A stretch of DNA of 64,000 bases from Sialis fuliginosa (GCA_961205875.1 OY540816.1:6148701-6212700), one strand, 5' to 3'; numbered from the stretch's first letter, positions 35,046-47,005 are shown. Numbers and translations: made by a program. Notes: generated by a model not told the origin, from the sequence alone.

Positions 35046-35985
35046 AAATATCTGCCTTGGGAACCACGGGACTTTCTTATACGTAATCTTAACAATGAAT
35101 AGTATACGTGATTCTTATTTTATTAAAACATTTCTGACAAACTAATAAGATAGAATAAAATGAATAATATAGATAGTATTATTCTCTACATTGTATAACA
35201 AATGAATTTTTTTGAACGTAATAACTGAAAACGGATGATTTGAATTTTCGAGTTATTTTTGAAATAAGAAAAAAATGTTTTGGATAAAAAATGTCGAGTA
35301 TATTATGGTCTATAATTTATTCCCCATAAATTTGTTTCCAACATTTATGTTTTAGCCGGAAAGAGCTTTTTAAATAATTATTTAGACTCACCTACACTGT
35401 TCACTCTCAGTATTACTTAAAAGAAAGTCCCATGGTACCTATAGCAAACACGCACACTGTTCAATCTCTGTAATACGTATAAGAAAGCCCTATGACATTC
35501 ATGGTAGATATTTTCTTCTCTGTTATGAACCATTTGAATTATAATAATTTTATTTTAAATTCGTTTTTTCGAAAAAATGAATAGAATATAAATTATAAAT
35601 ATTGATATTACCTACAATTTTTAATTTGACCATTTTTCTCTATCTCGCACTGTTTCAAAGTAATTCGAAAAATTCAAAAATCGACGTAGGTAAACATATA
35701 TATCCGGTTGAAAGATCGTTTTCAAAAATAAGACGCTTTCTTCCCAGACAAAAATTAATTTTAAATATAAAATTTCACCCTTCTACGATTTGTCGTATTT
35801 GACTTACAGCGCTTACAGACAGACCGACAGACGGACACACAGACATCATGGCGAAAATAGTCAGAATGGATTAAGGGAAGATCAAAATGGATAATTCTAT
35901 CAAAATCCGGATTTCGAAAAAAATCGGCTTCACTATACTTACTTATACTATATGTATATTTCATAAACTTGGGTATAAGAAAGTA
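35046..35985 (-). mobile_element. Family B dispersed element between two mariner fragments
   Basis: It runs from AAAATATCTGCCTTGGGAAC at the left to GTATAAGAAAGT at the right, with ACTTTCTTATAC at 35071 as the inverted partner. The microsatellite (GACAGACCGACAGACGGACA) is near the right end. Confidence 0.65.
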
Positions 35986-35999
35986 AAAATGGATCCGAC

Positions 36000-36460
36000 T
36001 GTTTCAACAATTGAAAACGATCCTCAAGCTCATGTTTTTTTTCGGCGGTGAGAAGAAGATAACAAAAGCATGCTTTTAATCTTCCACATCTTAATTCTGC
36101 GATCCTCTCAAAGATATTTTTTAACTTTTTGGATATTTTCGTCATTCACTGGAGTAATTAGCCGATCAGAATAAGGGTCGTCTTCAGTCGACTCTCTTTT
36201 TTATGCTGAATCAGATGGTTCCATTTTTGACCATCTTTGGCGTTTTCCTGTCTCTGGTTAGGAAATATTGCTCCAAGATGCGTCGATGATTTAGACATAT
36301 TGACGTTTATCGTTTAATTACTCGAAACTTAATTACACGAATGACCTGATTTTTAGGCTATAAACTTCTAAGGACTTTCGCATCTAGCGACCCATAGCAT
36401 GAGCAATCACGATAATGAGAAGTACTTCAAGTCGAGAACTTTTCAACCTACTCTTTTTGA
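36000..36460 (-). pseudogene. Inverted mariner transposase fragment, decayed
   Basis: On the minus strand, ATG at 36300 (MSKSSTH) is followed in shifting frames by QYFLTRDRKTPK and then PVNDENIQKVKKYL and EDRRIKMWKI, matching the mariner N-terminal and linker region. Several stops and frameshifts are present. It faces the 34.8-kb fragment, with family B between them. Confidence 0.6.
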
Positions 36461-36480
36461 ATTGAACAAACATAAATATA

Positions 36481-37336
36481 CAGTGCGTTCACGATGAAAG
36501 GAACAAATTCGTTTAAAATTCAGGTAATTATTTTGTGCAAAAACGCTCTGACCCGTCGATTAGTATTTTTACTTGCGGATTTTTTGACATAAGAAAATTG
36601 TATATAGGGTGTCTCAGGAAAAACATATGCAGTCATCATTGATTTTTTTAAATGGAATACCCTATATATTATACCATTTTTGAATTGTACGATAAATTCT
36701 GAACACTTTTTGTACAGTATATCATATCTCTAAAATCAGTGGTTTTTGGAATAATGACGTTTGAAAATTGACATTTTGAAATACACACAAGTGAAATAAA
36801 ATGTTTAAATTGAAAAAATAAACTTTGAACATTTTTTTAAAAGCCAACAAAAACACCCTGGTATTGCAACAAAAAGAAAAAAAGAAGAAAAAAAAGGAAA
36901 AAAAAAGTTCAATGTTTTTTTCTTTTTTTTCTTCTTTTTTTCTTTTTGTTGCAATACCAGGGTGTTTTTGTTGGCTTTTAAAAAAATGTTCAAAGTTTAT
37001 TTTTTCAATTTAAACATTTTATTTCACTTGTGTGTATTTCAAAATGTCAATTTTCAAACGTCATTATTCCAAAAACCACTGATTTTAGAGATATGATATA
37101 CTGTACAAAAAGTGTTCAGAATTTATCGTACAATTCAAAAATGGTATAATATATAGGGTATTCCATTTAAAAAAATCAATGATGACTGCATATGTTTTTC
37201 CTGAGACACCCTATATACAATTTTCTTATGTCAAAAAATCCGCAAGTAAAAATACTAATCGACGGGTCAGAGCGTTTTTGCACAAAATAATTACCTGAAT
37301 TTTAAACGAATTTGTTCCTTTCATCGTGAACGCACG
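36481..37336. mobile_element. Near-perfect 856-bp palindrome, TA-flanked
   Basis: Two arms of about 420 bases are almost identical inverted copies, joined by only about 10 bases (centre near 36909, around GTTCAATG). The outer ends are CAGTGCGTTCACGATGAA and TTCATCGTGAACGCACG with TA outside. The arms contain TATAGGGTGTCTCAGG and AATGGAATACCCTATATA, phrases related to repeats at 33.96-34.6 kb. Differences between the arms are confined to the A/T-rich centre and the extreme ends. Confidence 0.9.
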
Positions 37337-38288
37337 TATTTCTTTTCATTTATTTTCCAATAGTTGAGGATATTGACTAATTATTTAGTTAATATAGGAA
37401 TATGTCCTTTCATATCAAGAGCATTTATTATAATTAAAAGTTCAGTTCTTGCTTAAGAACTTTATAACAAAGCCGTGTTTATTTATAACATTTTTAAATG
37501 AAATATGTATTCGACTGTGTTACATTTTATATTATGTTATTTACAAACTTATTTTTGTAAGTAGAGCAATGCCATTTTTAATTAAAATATGTCAATAAAT
37601 AGTTTTTAAATTAGTATTAGTGGCTCACCCAATTAAACTCGACAACATAAAACTAAAATACTCATTTATTACAATCAAGTTGGCGACTCTTATTACAAAC
37701 ATAACCTCAACATTCCATTGTTAAGAAATTGTGATGAACTGTTGTTTTCAAGATGGGTCAAATGTGTAACACATAAATAAATCAGAAATATCTATGTTCA
37801 TACTCTTTAATGTAATTATTTTAAATAGTACCAGTTTTATAAAACGTACAGTCGGGACTCGTTTATTCAAAGTCTCGTTTATCTGAAATGCCGAGTTTCG
37901 TTTATTCGTAATTTTTTCTCCTTCTTCACCTCCGACCATTCTCGAGTCATGGCGTAAAAGAAGATATTTTTGAAATTTTTTGTAGAATGAATTAGAGCAT
38001 TTGTATTCATCTCATTGACTGTACAATATTTTTCAAAAGATTTTAATTTTTTTGATATTCATTGCATGCTACGAACACAACGAAAATCATATCTATAGAT
38101 TTGAGGTTAGGTCAGATAGAATACATACATATTATAATTTACACTTATCACCGTCGTCACTCGTCACCGTGCTCATATTTTGCCATATTCGAAATTAAAA
38201 ATAAAGTAAAATTATTTCACTATCACGATTAACTATTAACGATAAATATTAAATACCAAGGTACCGTATTGCCAACTTAAGAATAGTA

Positions 38289-38404
38289 CTACTGGAAAAA
38301 CAGTATGGAACTGTTAGGCTCCTGATGAGGACTTCTTGTGAAGTCGAAACACGTGTCGAGTGACATTGTTTTATTGTGGTTAAGGTGTATATTTTTAGTT
38401 TAAG
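38289..38404 (+). mobile_element. 116-bp hammerhead-ribozyme retroposon with 12-bp TSD
   Basis: The insertion is flanked by perfect copies of TTAAGAATAGTA (38277-38288 and 38405-38416). A related element at about 13211-13245 shows the same flanking sequence (GTATTGCCAACTTAAGAATAGTA, then CTTCCCGAATAG after a short gap) with a single copy of the site and no insertion, so it serves as an empty site. The insert contains a complete hammerhead core. It ends with a segment (TTATTGTGGTTAAGG and following) also present in a second copy near 59.4 kb. Hammerhead motifs are known from Penelope-like elements and from small retrozyme-type retroposons; this short copy could be either a truncated 3' piece or a non-autonomous element. 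Confidence 0.8.
38317..38362 (+). ncRNA. Hammerhead ribozyme, type I-like, complete core
   Basis: The core CTGATGA is at 38322-38328. Stem II is GACTTC/GAAGTC (38330-38335 with 38340-38345) closed by the loop TTGT. GAAA follows at 38346-38349, then a very short stem III built from ACACGTGT. The predicted cleavage is after C38357 (GTC). Helix I pairs GCTC (before the core) with GAGT after the cleavage site, then TGT with ACA across a small internal loop. One unpaired G separates the core from stem II, a departure from the minimal consensus. Very short stem III is typical of hammerheads in Penelope-like elements. Confidence 0.72.
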
Positions 38405-38827
38405 TTAAGAATAGTAGGTAAAAAAAACACTTCCCGAATAGACAAAATTGCCTGTGATAGCTTTTTCATGATTTTGCAATGTCGAATTTGCACTTCTTTG
38501 ATTGTTTATGTTGTTAAAATATCAAAAAATACGAAGACAATAATAAATAAAGGATTTCTTCTAATCGATATTCTATTATACATTTGAATACATCTTCGTG
38601 ATGACGTCAATTCCCGTGCCAACGCTGATTGGTCAAGGATCTATACATAACTTCGACATAACATAATTCGACTTCGAATAAACGCGACTTCCTCGATTCA
38701 AAACCTTTCAGAAGGTTTAGAATAAAAGAGTCCCGACTGTATTTGATTAAATCATATACGTTTTATAAAACATCAAATAAATATCTATGAAATCAAATTG
38801 ATTTCATAGATATTTGTATATATTTTG

Positions 38828-39661
38828 CTTCCTCGCAATATCGAAGATACGAGAAGCTATGTGATCGTTTCAGAATGAGACAAAAAAAATGTTCTCCGAT
38901 TTCAAAATTTTAAATTGATTTATCCGTTTCACGTGAAGACAACCACTTTTCGTTCCGTGTCTGTCTGTCTGTCCGGACACACGGTGTGTGTCCGTCCGTC
39001 CGTCCGTCTGTCCCCTGAATCCTTGTCACACGCATAACTCATGAACCACTGAACCGATATTATTGAAACTTGGTCGGATGGTTGGGTCTGACTTGAGGAC
39101 GGTCCCATTTCAAAATCATCAAAATCGTATGTAAGGGGGAGGGGTGACATTCCAAAATATTTATTTTTTCAAGATATCTCAAGAACGACACATTTTACGT
39201 GAAAATTTTATAGAATTTTTTTTGTAGAGCATTAAATTTTCTATAATATAGATTTACAACGTTTGTTGGAAAATATATAATAAAAATATGTATCTCATTT
39301 TGCTTTAAAAATTCGTCATTTGTTTTTTTAAATTAATATTTTTTATGACATGTTAAATGTCATGTTGACGTTTTAAATGTCATTTTGGCGTTTTAAATGT
39401 CATTTTGACATTTGCATAAATTTAGATTTAGATTGAAACTGTCAAAAAATTAAAAATATATGAAAAAATAATCAAAGGCGGTTTAAAAAAAATTTCGAAC
39501 TAATATTTTTTTAGTAAAATTGTATAAAAATTAAATGGTTAACCAATTCCAGGCAATTTATATAAACACTATCGGTTTTTATTTAAATTGTTGAATAATT
39601 AACTACCTTTGGTGAATTTAGCACGAGGAAGCACTGTGCATTTACTTGGCCGATGTTTTTT
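38828..39661 (+). mobile_element. Family A dispersed element, longest copy
   Basis: This copy has the intact hairpin end, (GTCT)n/(GTCC)n stretch, repeated TTTTAAATGTCATTTTGACG phrases (about 39340-39410) and the ACTTGGCCGATGTTTTTT end. It is a good reference for the family. Confidence 0.8.
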
Positions 39662-40674
39662 AAATACGAATATATCCATATAGGTTTTTGATCTATTATA
39701 ATAATATGTAGTAAGCTGTAGGCAACCAATTAATTTACCAATTAATTCATATTTTATAATTTCATAAAGAAAATCAAACATGTTAAAACAAGAAAATATC
39801 TACTTTCAGTTTGTTGAACTGTATATTAATTAAATTGTGCTTCTATTCTAAAACTTCATCGTACCTTTAAAACATTATATAGAAAATTAATTTAAAACTA
39901 ACTGTTTTGTTTATTGTTTTTTTTTTTTGTTCCCGGACAAGTTAAAGTTATCAATACCTGCGTGAGACTAAAGAATAAGTCATGAGTGACTAATTCATAA
40001 AGACCCAAACCTCTCAACGTAGAAACATTAAATTTTAGGGGTGTCTTCCTTTTATGCCGTAAGCATCTAAATAAGAAGGGACGAGATTAATTTAAGTTAA
40101 ATTCATCGCGATCTTTCAAAGTTAAACCGTAATAGTAGTAAAAACATCTGCCAAGTAAATGCACAGTGCTTCCTCGTGCTAAATTCACCAAAGGTAGTTA
40201 ATTATACAACAATTTAAATAAAAACCGATACTGTTTATAGAAATTGCATGGAGGAAGCAAAAATTGTTCCAGATTAACAGAAAAAAGGTATTAGATATTA
40301 TATAAATAATCAAGAAAATAAAATAAAAACGCAGAAGAAGATACTTGCTTAATAAGCCTAAAAATTTGACCTATGTTACTAATAATTGTTAATTTAATAA
40401 ATTATATTTGGAAAATTTAGTATCAATTAAATAGTTGCAAATTCCGCAAAAAAAGATTTGCAAATCGTACTAACAAATCCTTAAACAACAAAAACTTTTA
40501 ATATGTAATAATTTTTATTTAAATTAAGTAAAACAACCAGGCATCAAAATTATAAGAAAACAATCCTTGGGTTGGGGTAAAACCTTTTAGGTCCACTCAA
40601 TCAACTTCCCAACACGGTATGAATATAAATACTTGAATACTGATTATTTATTGTTTCCATATAGTTTATGTGAA
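39662..40674. other. No gene seen outside the family A derivative at 40141
   Basis: GGGGTGTCTTCCTTTTATG at 40038 also occurs at 30796 inside the Transib-like element, so part is repeat-derived. Confidence 0.5.
40141..40260 (-). mobile_element. Family A deletion derivative
   Basis: It has only CATCTGCCAAGTAAATGCAC through AAAAACCGATACTGTTTA, then GGAGGAAGC. Almost the whole interior is missing. Confidence 0.65.
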
Positions 40675-41260
40675 TTTTTTTTAATATGTATATAACCAAT
40701 TTTAATAGAATTTGTCACCGATGTATTATGAATATTAGTTTTCTAATATCCTAATTAGTCAATAATATAACACACATTTTTAGAATATCTAATTTGACAG
40801 TTAAAATTAAATTGCATTTGTTTCGAAGGCAACATGAATTTTAAACTTATTTATTAGTATTTAAAATTCAAATTTTAAGGGTGGTTTTCACCTTTCGCCC
40901 CTTCAATGGCTGTTTAGGCACGTTTAACAAAAAAAATACTGAAATACATGTTTTATTATTTGTATTGTAGAATATTTATGCTAAGTTTCATGTAAATCCG
41001 ACCAAAAAAAAACTTTACACCTCTTTTTACCCCCTTAGGGGTTGAATTTCTAAAAATCCTTTCTTTTAGATCATAATCACGTCAAGACGCTTCGATTGGC
41101 GCCCCAACGAAGTCAATAGCATTTTTCATTTGCAAGATTTCGTGCACGTAAAAAATGATACGCACATACATACATCTTTCTAAAATAGTGTAAATATACT
41201 ATAGTGACCTCGAAACATACAAATATGTTGAAATTTTTGATTTTGATTTTCGGACCGATT
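40675..41260 (-). mobile_element. Family C-related fragment fused to a second repeat
   Basis: GCATTTGTTTCGAAGGCAAC through GGGTGGTTTTCACC and GGCTGTTTAGGCACG match the interior of family C in reverse. From about 40940 the sequence changes to a repeat with TTTACCCCCTTAGGGGTTGA. Confidence 0.5.
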
Positions 41261-41311
41261 ACAATAACTTCCAGTTGGGAAGTTAATATGTGTAGTTCAA
41301 GCTCACCAAGG

Positions 41312-41621
41312 CAGTGGCGTAGATAGCTTTTTGCGATGGGGGGGGATATGATATGTAAATTTAAAAAAATTATTATTATAAAATAATATTAAAATAAAAT
41401 AACTTTTTTTTTGATCATATAAAGTGTACTTAGTCTACTTCTTATTACTAAAAAAAAGGTCATCCAATTGAAAAAAACTGAAGACTTTTTTTTTTTTTTT
41501 ACTCTTAACTTCCCAATTTTTCCTATTTACTTCTACTATTTTGTTCCTTCTAATTCAAAAAATGTCTTGAGTTTTCTAATGGGGGGTGATTGATCTTAAT
41601 CCCCCCTAATCTACTCCACTG
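41312..41621. mobile_element. hAT-type MITE with 8-bp TSD CACCAAGG
   Basis: The ends are CAGTGGCGTAGATAG and AATCTACTCCACTG. The duplication CACCAAGG is exact (41304-41311 and 41622-41629). G-rich and C-rich runs lie just inside each end. Confidence 0.88.
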
Positions 41622-41629
41622 CACCAAGG

Positions 41630-43109
41630 TATTCTAAAACCACTACCGAGGCTATATAAAAAAATATTCGTGGCTCTCGGTTTCAATATTATTTATGTGA
41701 ATGATCTCATTTGATCAAAAAATTAAATTCGCTAATTTTATATTTAAAATTATCGATAATGACACAGCGTTATTCGAATTGTGGCGTAGGTTACTGCGTG
41801 TAATTTGTTACAGTTTTAAACATACGCGAATCCCTAGAGTACTTTAATCACTGTTAAACGTGTTGTTTAAAACACATATTCGTATTTATTATTCTTCGCG
41901 AATTGTATGTAAATACATAGAATTGTTTGCATGCAATTGCATATAGACAATGGAAAATTAATTTTTGTTGTTTGATAATTTTATGTTATACTACGTTGGC
42001 GTTGGGTAGTAGTATAAATTTTCGAAAATTGATTTATTTTCATCAAACAATTGAAAAACAAATGTCAAACATAAATGTAATGATTACACCGACGTTGTTT
42101 AAAAGCTAAACAAGGAAACAAATGACCCGTTTTAGTAAACAGGGGCGTATTCAGAATGTCACTTTTGCTATTGATATTGATTTAAGGATGTACAGTCTGA
42201 GTCAAAAATAATGTAAATCTGCAATTATGAATCAAATTATGAATTATTCACTTTAAATGCTTATAAGAAAGTCAAATTGGTTTGTACATACATAAACTAT
42301 AAAAATACTTTTGTTTAAAACCTTATTTCCCATTATTGACTGTTATTTTAGAATTTTAGCCAAAAAAATAATATTTGTGTTGATAAATACATCCTTAATA
42401 AAAAATCAGCTTATTGTTGTCTCAACTAGGACAATTTCCTATTCATAATTATTTTCATGTTCGTGTTTATTTTTATTTCATAAATATCTCGTTGACCTTA
42501 AAAAATATTTTGAACAATATATTTTAATTTAATTTAAATTTTTTCATTGAACTCTGTTAATATGTTTTTTATTTATGAATTGAAGGATATAAATGTATGG
42601 TTTTTTATTAAATTGTTATCTTAAATTAATATTTTATATGGTAATTCTTAAATGGTAGAGGTGTACATTAGGTAGGTATATTATTAAAAATATTATTTTC
42701 GTAAGTTCGATTGTTTAAAATTGTTTGTATATCATTCTTCTTGATCGAATCTAATTACCTTTCTAGTGTCAAATTATAAATGTGATAAATCACAAACAGC
42801 ATCTAGACATATTCACAATAGAGAAGATTGTATACATTTTTATAAATAAAAGAATGCCTACTACTCGAAATAAAAGCACCAATACATTACTATTATATTA
42901 TAGTGCATGTATCATAAACAATACTTTATTATATTAATACTACTGGCTAAGTTCAGATAGTTTTTGAAGAAAACATATTTAGGGCTATAGTATTATTTAA
43001 AAAATTCAGAACAGGTCTTATTTTTACACCATAACAATTGGAAATTTAAAAAAATCTTTGATATACAGAGAGAGTCATTAAGAAAAAAATTCATATAAAC
43101 ATGTGTGCA
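41630..43109. other. AT-rich DNA, nothing recognised
   Basis: The 60-codon frame at 41927-42109 starts with a hydrophobic stretch but matches nothing I know and is probably chance. Confidence 0.5.
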
Positions 43110-44354
43110 GAAACTCTTCGTGAGAGAGCTACAGACTCTCAAATTAGTTTTTATTTAATATTTTGAGAACCCATTGTGATACAGTCCTTAAATTTGACAC
43201 CCGGTTTAATATTATACGTGTTATCAATTTTCAATATCAACCAATGACTAGGATATATGAGGCCAGTCCGACCAGTGGGCCCTTTCAGTTATATCTAGTT
43301 TTTTTTGTTCTTAATTTTTTTCATAAAAGTTCAGTTTTTCTCCATGTGGCCGTCCGCCGCCCCTTCTAAACTGGAACACAGAGCAGTCGCCCAGCCTCTC
43401 TCCCTAAAGCCAGCATTGCTGTTATAAATTAACAGAATAAGTAACGAATTTTAATAAATATAAAAATTTTAAACATCAAGTATTCTTTTTTCCAAAGCTT
43501 TCTTGACTTTTTAATATTGCACTCGAGTGATTGTTGTAGTTTTGACTTATGACGACTGGACTAACAAAAATATTTTAGTTTTCCATGTCAATTGTGATTT
43601 TTATTCAACAATGAATAAAATGCGTTGTATCTTTGTTATGAGTTGATTTATTATCAAAAATACGAAAAACTTTGTAATCATTTTTTTAAGAAAAATTGTT
43701 CTACGATTTCAAAATTTTCATTTGATCTTTCTTTTTATAATCGATTTAGTAATAATACGTGTTTAATACTAAACCGATTATAAAATTTCATAACTGTTTC
43801 ACAATGGGTTCTCAAAATATTAAATAAAAAATAATTTTAGACAAAATATTTGAAGGTCTGTAGCTCTCTCGCAAAGAATTTCTAGACACATGTTTATGAA
43901 CTTTTTTTCTTGAAATATTTTTCTCGATCAACTGTTCAAATTTGTTCCACCTGATATGACCCTGTATAATTAAACAGTTCAATGTCCGTAATATATTGAC
44001 ATTTTTGTTAATATATCATTATGAAAAAATTACTTATTTTTTAAGGTCAATTAATATTATCTATAATTACAATCATACTTTTGCTGATCAAAACGTTAAA
44101 ACGGCATTTGTGTTATGAAACGTTTTGTTTCCATTAAAATGTTTGCTAATAAAATTTGTTATATCATAATTATTATATTTATGTTTGATTTTTTAAGCAA
44201 ATACAACGTTTATTACTTATGAATTTCTTAGTAGAAAGCAGTAATAAAATTTTTAAATTCCGGAAAATCCGGCCGGATTTTACTAGTTCCGGCCGGAATC
44301 GTAACCGGAATAAAAACGTGAATTCCAACCGGATCGGAATTCCGGTACACCCCT
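43110..44354 (-). mobile_element. hAT-like element, inverted partner of 22739-23640, with internal inverted repeat
   Basis: It ends CCGGATCGGAATTCCGGTACACCCCT. GTTTCACAATGGGTTCTCAA and GGTCTGTAGCTCTCTCGCAA (43798-43880) are inverted relative to 43125-43190, so this copy carries an extra internal foldback not seen in the 22.7-kb copy. Confidence 0.6.
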
Positions 44355-44585
44355 AAAATTATTATTGTTTGATAATGGAAATCGATAACACTTATTAATA
44401 CTAAACCGGTTACCAATTTTCATAACTGTAGCACATTGGGTTCTCTAGTTATTAAATAAACGATGAAGGTTGGTTTTAAGATGTTGTGCATACCAACCTT
44501 TGAAAACTTCTCGTTATTAACACTCGTAACATGTATACTGTAGTAAAAGAGTCAATCAAATCAATAACACTTGATTTATAATATT

Positions 44586-44870
44586 CTTAATATATATAAA
44601 GCTCAACATCTATCTGTCTGTCTGTCTGTCCGTTAGTGCGTTTATCACTCGAGAACCACTTATCCAATTTACGTGGTTTCTTTTTTAATTCATAGGTACA
44701 TTTTCTGGCCAGGTTATAGGCTATATTTTGTTACATTAGATAACATAACAACTAAGCAGTGACGATAATAGTAAATCAAGTCGGAAAAAAATTTGCCATC
44801 GGTGCGCTATTTTGCAATATGCTGCCTAAACCGTTCAATATTGTACAAAATAATGTATTTAATAACTGTG
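44586..44870 (+). mobile_element. Dispersed repeat D, 5' part
   Basis: It matches 9352-9640 closely (ATATATAAAGCTCAACATC through GCCTAAACCGTTCAATATTG). Confidence 0.7.
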
Positions 44871-44932
44871 TAGAATCAAAAAAGATCTACAATAAAGTTA
44901 GTGACACCATATGTCTAACTTTTATATTTAAC

Positions 44933-45430
44933 TAGCTGCTACCCGCGACTTCGTTCGCGTGGAATTTACGTTACTGAAATTACATTAAGTTCGTTTAGGT
45001 AAATAATACAGATTTTTGTAATAAAACAGGTCAAATGTCACACACCCATTTTTTATCTAATAAATTTTTCAGGATACAAAGTAGCATATAATAAAATAAT
45101 TATGTCCATTTTACAAATATTCAAATGTGAGTTTTATTAAACATACCTCATAAGATCGATCCTGCATGTAAAAAATAAATGTGAGAAAACTGAATTGTAG
45201 TGAAATTTTAAACTTAGCTCATTGAGTTTAACTGTTGAAATTAATAAATATTAATTATATATTGTTCACCCAAAGAATTTTATAATTTTCATAATTCATA
45301 TCCACTATAGTATTATGTTGATATTAGAACTGTCACTTAACACGCATCAAAATCATCTACAAAATCAAGTATCGTGTGAAGCCAACACACATTGGACCCG
45401 GTGTTACCCGGGTATATACATTTAATCTCT
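44933..45430 (+). mobile_element. Fragments of retroposon-like repeats
   Basis: AGCTGCTACCCGCGACTTCG at the left matches the start of the 8429 repeat. ACATTGGACCCGGTGTTACC at 45391 matches the start of the 24299 insertion. The DNA between is AT-rich without a frame. Confidence 0.45.
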
Positions 45431-46713
45431 TAAAGTAGAGATTCTGTAATATTTTTTTCAGATGAATTATTTCTATATTGGAACCAAGTAATTTCCAAGT
45501 TGACTATTTTCAAAATTTTAATTTAAAATAAAATACACAGTTAATTATTTGAATGGAAAAAAAAATACACACACATTACAGTAGAAACTTTATAAGTCGG
45601 ACCTTGATAAATCAAAATCCGTTCGCTTCCCTTCGGGCTCTAAAATCTCCTTTACGCAAACTAAATATGATCTCTATTGATGTTGTCTAACTGTTAACCT
45701 CTATAACTCGAAACTTTCTTTAAAAAACATTTACTTCTATATTGGAATATAATCATTTCCAGATCAACAAATATCCAAATTTTTAATTTAATGTAATTGA
45801 CATGTTGGTGTATCGTAAGTGTAAACGGTTGTGTTGTATATAAAACTTCAATATGAAAAATTTCTCAGTTTTATATTTAATATTGTATCGATAATATCAT
45901 TCTTTACACTGAAATTCTATCTACAGTTATCAATTTTTATTTGTAACAATTTTAATTTTAACTATGACTTTCTATTTTAATTAATTTCTATTTTTCACAT
46001 GCCACAACATGATATCTCTAGTCTCAATGCACAGAGGTAAAAAAACAAACTAAAGGTCTAATAAAAAACTACAAAAAATATTTGAAATACTTATTAATAA
46101 AATTAGCTGTTTTGATGTTATTAATGAAAAAAACTACTTTTTCACTCCATGCCAAACTACCCCTGCACTCCTTAATCAACTACGCTCATCAGTTTCTTAA
46201 AGTGTAGGTATAAAAACACATATGTACCAATGTTCGTTGATGAAAGATATTTTTACCGTAGTATATAATAAACAAAACAATTAAAGTCTTCTACAATAAG
46301 CTTTATACCTCTTAATCAGGTCTCTATATACCGATGTTTATGTAATATTTTGCATTTGGATTGTTTTGATGGAAAGGTATATATAAAGGTATAATAAATC
46401 TCTACGCTCGGTCTTAAACAATTTTTAGGTCCGTTTCATAAGAAAGTCATCAATGAGGTATTGACCACTCAGATTTTGTTTTGTAGAGTGTAGACCAACA
46501 GCAGTTAAATATGATCAGCAATTTTTTTGCAATGGGACGTTCACCCTGTGTTATGAGTGACGGAAGTCTCCACGCCTATACGATTTTTTGAAGTCCACAT
46601 TATAGCTGCCTTGTAATTACACAATTGATTCTGAAAAGTATATGATGTATATGATACAGGGACTAAATTAATCATACGTGTCGTTATTTTAGAGCTTAGC
46701 GTAATTTTTTTAC
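45431..46713. other. No gene seen
   Basis: AT-rich; 46420-46620 is slightly more complex without a frame. Confidence 0.5.
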
Positions 46714-46808
46714 ATATCGTCCCCTACAAAAATAAATAAAAATAATTTTTGTGTCTTGTAAAATTAGAAAAATGTCGTTTACAGTACATTGACTTTTAGG
46801 GGACGATA
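46714..46808. repeat. Short inverted repeat
   Basis: ATATCGTCCCCTA and TAGGGGACGATAT form a 13-bp inverted repeat about 70 bases apart with an AT-rich loop. It lies 37 bases before the 46.85-kb foldback. Confidence 0.5.
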
Positions 46809-46845
46809 TAAACTCTGACACATCCATCGAAACAATCCCAAGACA

Positions 46846-47005
46846 GGTGTTACATGCTCAGTCTGGCATCAGTTCAGTCCATGACCTTCATCGTACCAAG
46901 ACTGACGAAAAATATTAAAATATTTAGTCTGTCGGTCAATGTACTACACGATCAGTTTGATGTCAGTCGTGGACTGAACTGATGCCAGACTGAGCGTGTA
47001 ACACC
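46846..47005. mobile_element. Small foldback element
   Basis: The inverted ends are about 37 bases: GGTGTTACATGCTCAGTCTG and CAGACTGAGCGTGTAACACC, extending to GGCATCAGTTCAGTCCA. The total length is 160 bases. Confidence 0.75.

Larger units (their letters stand above)
38262..38639. mobile_element. Foldback MITE (copy 2), left arm lost, hosting the hammerhead retroposon
   Basis: It matches 13211-13470, including CTTCCCGAATAGA, TTGATTGT and GCCAACGCTGATTGGTCAAGGA, but lacks the left arm. It is interrupted at 38289-38404 and lies inside a TA-flanked element. Confidence 0.75.
37849..38739. mobile_element. TA-flanked, pogo-like DNA element
   Basis: The ends CAGTCGGGACTCGTTTATTC and GAATAAAAGAGTCCCGACTG form an inverted repeat with one or two mismatches, flanked by TA (37847-37848 and 38740-38741). 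Repeated TCGTTTATTC/GAATAAACG motifs lie near both ends. CAGT-starting ends with TA duplication fit pogo/Tigger. No transposase frame is seen, and the centre is replaced by the foldback MITE. Confidence 0.65.

Noticed and set aside
36805..37013. Identical 62-residue open frames on both strands
   Set aside because: They are a by-product of the near-perfect palindrome at 36481-37336; the frame crosses an A/T-rich centre and has no protein features.
6837..39661. Family A as a classical TIR transposon
   Set aside because: CTTCCTCG and CGAGGAAG do occur near both ends, but homology extends about 25 bases beyond the right one to a T run, so they are subterminal and not true termini.
41927..42109. 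60-codon frame with signal-peptide-like start
   Set aside because: No homology recognised, no splice context, AT-rich codons; chance is the simplest explanation.
44357..44935. CRISPR-like or tandem array
   Set aside because: The spaced TCTG repeats are a simple microsatellite in repeat D; there are no regularly spaced identical repeats anywhere in the window.
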